From contig CATQJL010000316.1 of NCBI GenBank assembly GCA_958299035.1, positions 42,892,025 to 42,956,024 on the forward strand: DNA of 64,000 bases, in the 5' to 3' direction. The DNA is from Cylicocyclus nassatus. Its lineage: Eukaryota > Nematoda > Chromadorea > Rhabditida > Strongylidae. Each line of letters begins with the position of its first letter. Within the stretch, counting starts at the first letter, position 1. This document shows positions 56,686-64,000 of this stretch, piece by piece. The position numbers and the translations under genes were made by a program. The notes beneath the pieces are model-generated. The model saw only the letters and a list, made by a program, of their open reading frames with translations, searched no databases and was not told where the DNA came from.

Positions 56686-57360
56686 CTCAGACACTGGGAG
56701 CGGACGAGCCGGCCCTTATCCGGCTGGAATTTCGCAGCTCTCGCGGCCGCAGGTGGGCCTCTGTTCAGCAGCAGCTGGTTGAGGCCGTCCGTAGTTCATT
56801 CTGGCTCGGGCTAATCGGGCCTTGGCCCACTATTTACAGGGCCCCTTTGTCACTAAGTCATAATTTTTTTGATTGCCTAAGCCTAACACAGATACACGGT
56901 AGAATTGGCTTTTATTCACTGGCACAAAACAAAAATTGAAGCTACCGATATAGCAGCTTCGGAAACCAACTCCGACTTCAAAACTGAGTTATTCCAAATG
57001 CTATCCAATATTGTTTGCAAGACTACAGATCGTGCTTCTGCCTGAAAGGCAAGGAAATGTAAAAGAAAGTCATCCAAGGTAATAGACATTGAAGGCAGCC
57101 TGACCATGCGTCGTACATCACGCAAGTATCCCTTACGCTAAGACACTAAAAGCGGCCGAGCCGCGGCCTTTATTTGACATAGGCCGCGGCTCGGCCGGAG
57201 TTTCTTACACGGATTTTGGTCCGCGGCACAGCTGCAATGCTCCTTCCCATCACTGAGGGCGGCGGTTGAACCGGTGAGCCCATTTCCTCCCGCGGCGCGG
57301 TTGGTGCAATGATTGTGACATGGACGAAGGGCCGCGGGTCGGTCGCACCCAGTGTCTGAG
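56686..57360. mobile_element. TIR element (675 bp) abutting the previous one
   Basis: CTCAGACACTGGG at 56686-56698 is the exact reverse complement of 57348-57360, and similarity extends several bases inward. The interior is GC-rich. No coding capacity and no clear target duplication. Confidence 0.6.
57153..57197. repeat. Very stable GC-rich hairpin
   Basis: Arms CGGCCGAGCCGCGGCCT (57153-57169) and its exact reverse complement (57181-57197) with an 11-base loop. It lies inside the 675-bp element. Confidence 0.85.
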
Positions 57361-58048
57361 TCAATTTAGCTTTCCAAACAACTTTTTTACGCTTGCTAAA
57401 AAGAGGGAAACATAGTTAGCAGAAAATTTGGCATACCTTCTAAGCCCTTCCTTTAAGCTTTCTTACATGTGCCTTTATTTTCGAAGGAGTGAGTTCATTT
57501 TGAAATACCGTGATTTGAAACACAAAAGATCCAGTTTTAGGATTTTTTTCTTTAAAAAATTCTAACACCGAAATTTTTATATTTCATCTTCGAAATCTTT
57601 ACAAGGGTGCAGAATTTTTTGAACGAATATAACGAGGGTCAGAGAGTTGTGCTATAAATTCATTTTGGAATAAGACCCAAAATTTTTCAATCTGAAAAAA
57701 ATTTCAACGAAAGTTGTGCCGCGATTGTGCTGTAATTCAGCACATGAAAAATCTTTGTTCGCAAGCTACTGAAGAACTTTTGTTATGTAAGGGAAGTGTA
57801 GGTTTTGTCCTCGATGAGCTCTTTAAGATAGTCTGCTTAGCTGTCCGGAAAACTTCTGTTTTTGCTTTAAGAAAAGACCTAAAAGAAATCTCTCGCTTTA
57901 AGTTATTGTCCGCGACATTATGACGCGGCCATTTTCGGACTTTTTTAGAAAAAAATTTTCAAAATTTTTATAGTGCATGTTTTCCAAAAAGTGCTATGGG
58001 TTGTAGCTTTTGATGAGCTCTATCACCGCATGCTATCCTATCATTTTT
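57361..58048. other. Stretch without recognised gene
   Basis: A 69-codon plus frame at 57714-57923 has no recognised domain. The end of the decayed Gypsy element on the right is not precisely definable. Confidence 0.35.
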
Positions 58049-60375
58049 TCATGTTTGTTTTCCATCCGAAAATGAGCGATGAAGAAAGGAAGGCGGCTTG
58101 TCCGCCTTTCTTTTTTGGGCGGTCACTGTATTTGTGGAATTTCTTGACAGCAAAGACAATTCCCAACGCTTCTTTTTTGATGTACGAACTCTTCTCCGCT
58201 TAGTGAGAGACCGCCTTGCATGTGCGATTGGCTTCTCGGATCCATCAGCATATCTCTGCGATATCACGCACCCATTTTCGTAGTCGCTGGCGTCCGCTGC
58301 CACGACAATCTTCTGCCTTGGACTTTGATGAGCAAAATTTAGCTTACTCTAGAGTTTTCCTTGTGTTTTTTGAACGCTTCTTGATGTGTTCTAGTTCCTT
58401 CCCACTTCGCATCTTTCTTCAGCATCGCTTCTAATTGTCCACGCAGGTCTTTAATCTTTGGCATAAACGCCGCATAGTACGTTACCATGCCACGCTCTTG
58501 ATTGGCCAACATTTTCGGCTCTTCCAGATTCTTGATTGCTTCTATCTTCTCCAAGTTCGGCCTTCTTCCATTTCTGTCCACTATAAAGCGAGATATCGTA
58601 TCTCTGGCTTTCCACAGTAACATTCCTACAAGCGAATTCTGAATCCATATCAGGCTATCCTAGCAAAAACTGCTAACAAATTCTCCAAGTGTTAGGTTCT
58701 TCCACAAATCAGTATATCGTCCAGGTAGGTTGCCACACCTGGCAATCCGTCATCTTGTTCATGATTTGCTGGAAAATCTCTGATGCTGTCTCATTGCCAA
58801 AAGAAACACACATAGAGGATTGTCTGGTACAATAACAAAACTCTATGCGTGTTTACCACGACCATTTTCTTCGCTTCTTCTGACATCTCAATCTGCAAAA
58901 AGGCGTCCGACAGATCTATCTGCGAAAATATCATACCTCCATTGAACGAATTTATACTGCGGCAACGGCAAGTGATAATCCGATTCCAGCTCTTTGTTGA
59001 GCCTATTTGAGAAGTCAGCACATATTCTCAACTTTCCATTTGCCTTTCTGAACAGTCCAGTGATACATAGTGATGGGCGCTGCCCACTCACTATGTATCG
59101 CTGGACTTAAAGCGCTCAGTTCGAACAGTGTGTTTGACTCCTTTTCTACAGCCTCAAGCGCAGCATGAGAAACAGGCTTACTAGCCTTGAACACTAATAA
59201 AAGTTTTCATCCACTTGCATATGTGCCTTCTCCTTCGTACATAACACCAAACCTTTTTTGCGGACTTCTGGGTAGGCTCCTTTCGACTCAGCGATCGTAT
59301 CGTTTTGCCTCACTTTCACTTCAGCAACCACTCTGCTCAAGTTGAACATTTCCTCGTTTTCCTGAATCCACTCCAGTCTTAGCAACGAGTTGTGAGGCGT
59401 CACTTATGTATAATTTCGCTTCTGAATTCTTCAATCTCATATTCGCACCATAGCTTTCCATGAACTTGCATGAAACCTCCACTAGCATTGTTGACTAGCA
59501 CGTTTGCGTTTTCCAGTTGAAAAGAACTCCTGCTTTTCCAAACTGATTCGTTCAACAATTAATCTCTGATTCAGTATCCAACAGGAAACTAATTGGATGA
59601 CTATTTACTTTTGCTCGGTATACATGCGTGTCGAGTTGACCTTCTTCATCGCATTGCAATCTTCTCGACGCTGTATACATGACGTCGAGTTTTATTCGAG
59701 ATCTTCGTCCTACCCGTGTTCCTGTTTCTGTATATTCTTCAGTTCGTTCTGCTAGGTAAGCGCAGTTCCCTTCGCTATATGTTCGCAAAACCTTTCCTTA
59801 TAACCTGTCTTCTTGCATTTCTTGCAAACCGCAGCTCAGCTTTGCAATTTCTGGAAAAGTGTCCACGGCCGGGATTCCAGCACAATTTTTTCGACGATTC
59901 CTTGCTTGTTGCTTCGACATTCAACACATTGACGACCAAGGCCTTTCTCGGACCAGCCAACGTTTTTTGGATAAGATCACGCACAATTTCGTCTACAGTA
60001 CACCTACAGTAGCGCTAAAATGCTGGCAAAAACAGTCGAGGTTGTATATAGATCCAACATTAGAGAAAACTCTCAAAGTTGGTTTGACACAAATTATTAG
60101 CCATTTCAATCGGAGTCATGGTTTGTTAAGCCTTGACACACCATGTGTGTCAAGCGGTCGTCAATGTGTTAAGCAAACAGCTACAGTTTTACTATCTTTT
60201 TTTCAAAACTTAGAAAATTTCCACATCCCAAGTACGACTGCTGTAGCGACATTTTTTGCCCGGCGTCGCACTCTTTACCAGAGACGGCCCTAAGTCGCTG
60301 TCTAATCTCAGCTTCTTTCTGGCTCTTCAAGCGAAATCCACAGAAGGCATGTGCTTCCATTGCTATTGAGGCCAT
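58049..60375 (-). pseudogene. Decayed Gypsy retrotransposon (gag zinc knuckle, protease, RT, RNase H)
   Basis: On the minus strand, in order: a gag fragment with a damaged zinc knuckle (CWNPGRGHFSRNC, about 59880), a protease-like site (FLLDTESEINC, about 59580), reverse transcriptase pieces (FRKANGKLRICADFS, then FSQIDLSDAFLQIEM, about 59050-58860), the RT-RNase H connection (NGRRPNLEKIEAIKN, YYAAFMPKIKDLRG) and RNase H (AADASDYENGCVISQRYADG). Many shifts separate the pieces. No integrase or LTRs are visible. It is a different Gypsy lineage from the nested pair, with a normal zinc knuckle and no env in between. Confidence 0.8.
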
Positions 60376-60696
60376 GTATTTTCGCTTTCTCGCACAGTCC
60401 GTTCACTTGACCGGTATACATGAAACAGTCTTCGGAATTCGCCTTCTCCAGCTTCAAACACTGGTACCGCATTGTAAATTCCTAAATCTTCACATCTAAC
60501 AGCTGCTTCAATGTTTCGACGGTTTCTTGGAATTTAATCGCTTTTACCGCCCTCGGTAGCGTATGCTTCCGGTATTTTCGAAACTATCCTTGTTTAATAG
60601 CATATACGACTCTCGATAAATTTCGGCATAGTTCATAAATTGAGATCGATGTCTTGAAGCCAACGCCGGGATTGTTACAAAGGAAATTTTACTGGC
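60376..60696. other. Boundary region between Gypsy relic and PLE relic
   Basis: Probably residual gag sequence of the Gypsy relic up to about 60650, then the terminal part of the Penelope-like relic. No clear frame. Confidence 0.35.
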
Positions 60697-60728
60697 CAAC
60701 GTTTCGGTTTCTCACCTTCGTCAGAGCC
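60697..60728 (-). ncRNA. Hammerhead-ribozyme core of a Penelope-like element
   Basis: The minus strand has CTGACGA, a 3-bp stem II (GGT/ACC) with a GAGAA loop, and GAAACGTTGG: the full conserved hammerhead core. Stem I and the cleavage side are not clearly paired nearby, so activity is not assured. It follows the GIY-YIG relic by about 165 bases, as in the unit at 438-462. Confidence 0.5.
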
Positions 60729-60879
60729 TCAATGGGGTATCGACTCGTAACTTAGACGGAAATTCCTTTAAGGTCCCACGAAAAAAGGTTTAAGCTTAAT
60801 TTTAACCATTAGCTTTGAGACAGTTACTTACCACACAAACTTTCTTAGTAGAACGACCGCTGGATCGACCGACTAAATG

Positions 60880-61505
60880 GAAGGTAAGTACAGTTGTCTC
60901 GGATAAGGAACAGTTCTCTCGTAATTGCGAGGCATTCTTCTTTCCGGTGAGCTGTGATTTGTGAGCTTCTATTATGAATCTACAGTGCTTCTAGAAATTT
61001 GCGAGCAGCCGTGTTAGGTTCACATGCTAATATTTTTACGGTCACTTCAAAACTCGTCCCTTCATGTTTTGGTACTCTGTGTGTTTCTAGCGGAATGGGA
61101 GTTCTGTTTATTCCTGCCATTTGGGTGTTCTTTTACAAGAATACATAGAGGACGTGCGGTTTACCTACATACTCGTCGGCAGACAGTACAGGAGATGGAG
61201 TAGACCACTCCAGTTGACATACAATCTCCGCATTACCTCCTTTTACATATGATACAATTGTCCGTAGTACAGCTGCTGTCATACATGCGATTTCTTACTA
61301 AAATTCGCTTCAGGTTGTTCGGTGACACTTCTACTAACAAAACCAAATCAATTAGTCCCACTTTCTTAAGGCTACTGCGCATTGCTGTACTTATCTCGGT
61401 GAAGAACGGGACGTAAAAAATCTTTTCGCTATTGGATCGGTCTCGGCAGACTTTTTCCTTGCTTCGTTGTACCTGTAAAGTTTTCGTACCTATTTGAAAA
61501 AGCAA
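60880..61505 (-). pseudogene. Penelope-like element C-terminus (GIY-YIG) relic
   Basis: The open part 61505-61233 (90 aa: KKVGLIDLVLLVEVSPNNLK, ILVRNRMYDSSC, NCIICKRR) matches the segment before the GIY-YIG domain of the copy at 687-1409 (VILVEVPKDNIKKQLVRNRLYDYEC). After a shift, GVVYSISCTVC and VKEHPNG continue the nuclease domain with stops, and the RKFLEAL region near 61000 matches the C-terminal block. A further Lys-rich piece at 61707-61525 may not belong to it. Confidence 0.72.
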
Positions 61506-61709
61506 AGACTTTTCGATCCTATTGCTAAGCGGAAATCACATTCGGAATTTCGATTGAGGTACTGCTTCGTTTAGTCCAGTAAGGTGCTTGAGGATTTCCA
61601 GCAGTTCTCTTCTTTCTTTTTTCGTTAGTTCTCTGAGGCTTCGTTAATTCTTTGAACTCCTTCAGCATGTTTACTTCAGCATGATCAGCATCTCCTGTTT
61701 TCCTCAAAG

Positions 61710-62236
61710 AATTTGAGGAATATTAGGTAGAGTGCAAGCGTCCAAAAACAGCATTAGAGGTTAACCTAATTTGTGCTCTAAGTGCAGCTCAAAGAAAAAT
61801 CCAAGAAATTTCCTGCTGAAAGTTGGGTTTTCACATGATTTTGCCAAATTATCGCCCAAAGAAATCGGGGAAAAATCGTTCAAAAGCAACCCCGTCCCCC
61901 AGCTCCTCTCACATATCTCTATGCTGCGAGCCTTAGTAAATATAACAAAATTATACCTTTGCATTGGCCTGGTACTTGATAGTACGAAAATGAACGATTT
62001 AAGAAAACTCGAAAAAATCCTGCGTTATAGCGCTATATTTATTAATTAATTTTGGGCCGCAGAATCCAGCAAATACGTAAATGAATACTGTTTTCTGTCT
62101 GCTGATGATGACCAATTTGAAAGCCTAAGAAATTCCTGAAGAGAGAACTTTTCAAAGTAGCAAAAAATTGGAGTTTTGCTCCAAATTCACCTAGACCATT
62201 AAGATAAAAAGGCTGGGTCGGTAGTAAACCTATCGA
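61710..62236. other. Stretch without recognised gene
   Basis: Only short frames; nothing recognisable. Confidence 0.4.
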
Positions 62237-62285
62237 CACTCAGAGTTATAACTCAGAGTTAACTCTGAGTTATCTCTGAGCTAAC
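62237..62285. repeat. Cluster of AACTCAGAGTT/AACTCTGAGTT palindromic words
   Basis: CAGAGTTATAACTCAGAGTT followed by AACTCTGAGTTATCTCTGAG, alternating in orientation. The same words recur at 62449-62463, 62488-62508 and 63565-63645. Confidence 0.8.
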
Positions 62286-62671
62286 GCGGAACTTTTTGGC
62301 GCCCTTAACAGGTGCTTGAACAGACCAAATCCGGAAAGCGATGATATGGCAGGATACTCCGTAACCTGTAGTTTATTCCCAGTAGCGCAACATTGTCGAA
62401 ATCGTCTGCACAAGAAACAGCGCCACCAAACGCGCAACTAGTGTTTGCGATAACTCTGAGTTTTGTGCGCGTTCCAGTCTATCGTGGAACTCAGAGATAA
62501 CTCTGAATTGGCCAGAGAAAGAGAAATAGTGTGCAAAAGAAGAGGGACAGCTAAAAGGTCCTCCGGGGTACATTTTGCTCGTAGTTTAAGCAGGCAGGAC
62601 GAGAGGGTGGGTGCGGTATCGTGGTGCGCAGTAATTTGCAAACAAAATTTTAAATTTTCTAAAAACTTTGC

Positions 62672-63130
62672 CCAGGGGGTTATTCGGTGCGCTGATCAAG
62701 AATATGGTACTCATTTTTCACTATGAAGTCATATAGCCGGATTACGGTAGGTTTACGGTAGACAGGACAAAACTACAAGATCGGACACAATTAAGGCCGG
62801 TGGGGTTATTCTGGGCGCCGATCACGAATATGGTATGCAGTTTATACCACAGTGATATCTGGCAGGGTTACGGTAGGTTTACGGTAGGTGGGAAAAAACT
62901 ACGAATCTGATCGAAATTTGGTACACAGGGGTTATTCGGGGCACTGATCACGAATATGGTTTGCATTTCTGGCTTCGCATCCATATGGTGGAGTTACGGT
63001 AGCTATACGGTAGAATTGAAAAAATCACAAAACTGATCGAAACTTCGACCGTTGGGGTTATTCGGGGCCTGATCACGGACAGTCCACATGCTCCGTGCAC
63101 TGGTGTCATTTGAGCGGTTACGGTGAGCAT
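62672..63130. repeat. Satellite array, ~124-127-bp unit, about 3.7 copies
   Basis: Each unit has GTTACGGTAGGTTTACGGTAG, then a GGACAAAACTAC/GAAAAAACTAC block, TGATCGAAA, GGGGTTATTCGGGGC and CTGATCACGAATATGGT. Unit starts are near 62740, 62866, 62993 and 63117, with a partial unit before. Related monomers occur inside the 17.2-20.2-kb element. Confidence 0.85.
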
Positions 63131-63407
63131 ACTGCAAATCGGCCAAATCATGGAATAAGGGCAAGTTTTGCGGTTTTTTTTTTCAGTTTTTTTTCACAGT
63201 CCATATTAGCCCATTATTACCATTGCGTATGCCATCCGCTCTCTCTAATGTTTGAAGCTTTCAGCTGCGCATAAGACGAAACAATGCGACAAAGCACTAC
63301 TTCTCAACAAAGACGAAAATGAGTGAGGCTTTGATATGACTTGTTTTGGCATGTTTTGTCTTAATGCAATGACTACATAATGGCAAAGAAAGCTTGAGCT
63401 TCAAGGG
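63131..63407. other. Stretch without recognised gene
   Basis: AT-rich, with a T-rich run near 63174-63200. Nothing recognised. Confidence 0.4.
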
Positions 63408-63481
63408 TGTGTCATGGCCTAGCGGTTTAGTGTTCGGATATTTGCGCTAAACCATACAGGTTCGAGTCCCAACTTCAACGT
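63408..63481 (+). other. tRNA-like unit with RNA polymerase III A and B boxes
   Basis: TGGCCTAGCGG (63415-63425) fits an A box and GGTTCGAGTCC (63459-63469) a B box, 33 bases apart. The acceptor arms do not pair and a long GGTTTAG/CTAAACC hairpin replaces the normal D and anticodon arms. A tRNA pseudogene or the head of a tRNA-derived SINE is more likely than a working tRNA. Confidence 0.45.
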
Positions 63482-63564
63482 CGATTTTGCAGCAAAGTAC
63501 GTAACAGCTCCTCAAACTGCAAAACTCCGAGCTTGACAGTTGGGACTCGGAACTGTGGAAGCGT

Positions 63565-63645
63565 AACTCAGAGTTTCATTAAGCATAACTCTGAGTTTCA
63601 AAAACGGAACTCAGAGTTATCTCTGAGTTAACGCTGAGCTTTAAA
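63565..63645. repeat. Second cluster of AACTCAGAGTT words
   Basis: Five or so copies of AACTCAGAGTT or its complement, again alternating in orientation, just after the tRNA-like unit. Confidence 0.75.
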
Positions 63646-64000
63646 GTCAGAGCTTCGACCAGATTGCCACCGACCCCGGGAATTTAGCTAAACTATCGAA
63701 CATGCTTATGTCCTTGTAACTTATGGATGGGGACAATGGAAAGAGGACAAGTGGCAAAACTATGGCGTTGCACGCAATGCAAGCGGTCCACCTAAGCGTC
63801 AAAGTAACTACATATTATGCTACTTTCATTCGTAATAGATTGATTCATGAGATATAGCGAAAATTATTTGTTTTGAGTTTTGATGCAAACTACAATAGAA
63901 AAAAGCAGTTACAAAAGTTTTTTTGTTACAGCTTCACATAGACGCTCTATTATTTGAGTGAAACATTTAATAATGGTGCACAATTCAATATAATACACGT
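63646..64000. other. Window end, nothing recognised
   Basis: AT-rich sequence without frames of note. Confidence 0.4.

Overview
This window looks like a transposon-rich stretch of a nematode nuclear genome, most likely a clade V (strongylid or hookworm-like) worm. The evidence is short introns ending in TTTCAG-type acceptors, a glycosyltransferase family 92 (GT92) gene of the kind expanded in nematodes, and a mix of PIF/Harbinger, RTE, CR1-like, Penelope-like, mariner-type and Gypsy elements. I see no intact host gene. Nearly all supportable coding sequence belongs to mobile elements or their relics. The assignments rest on motifs read by eye; no database search was possible.

Layout. 1-1439: two Penelope-like (PLE) units head to tail on the minus strand with a hammerhead-like motif between them, then a 500-N gap flanked by an exact SMART cDNA primer sequence. 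7.9-16.6 kb: an RTE-type non-LTR element, split by a full-length PIF/Harbinger transposon with 315-bp terminal inverted repeats (TIRs), a TTA target duplication, a 4-exon transposase (374 aa) and a 6-exon MADF-domain protein (264 aa). 16.8-20.8 kb: a CR1-like reverse transcriptase relic split by a 2,999-bp TIR element with a TAA duplication. 24.9-30.1 kb: a broken GT92 gene, split by a 4.2-kb element with long inverted repeats and cut at its 3' end by a mariner-type element. 31.9-52.8 kb: a Gypsy-like LTR element (658-bp LTRs, CTAG duplication) carrying a second related Gypsy-like element in the opposite orientation (528-bp LTRs, CAAG duplication). 54-57.4 kb: several foldback or MITE-like elements. 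58-61.7 kb: a decayed Gypsy element and a decayed PLE with a better hammerhead core. 62.2-63.7 kb: a ~126-bp satellite, a cluster of AACTCAGAGTT palindromes and a tRNA-like A/B-box unit.

The most unusual part is the nested pair of Gypsy elements. In the inner one a single reading frame runs gag, then a secreted/transmembrane envelope-like glycoprotein with a Thr-rich mucin-like stalk, then aspartic protease and reverse transcriptase. The glycoprotein therefore lies between gag and protease, not after pol. Each element also carries a different gene on its antisense strand. The inner has a two-exon gene for an EGF-like, single-pass membrane protein between integrase and the 3' LTR. The outer has a three-cluster zinc-knuckle ORF inside a probable 5' intron. 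The outer LTRs look identical although its coding sequence is wrecked and its integrase core is missing, while the inner LTRs differ at about four sites although the inner element must have inserted later.
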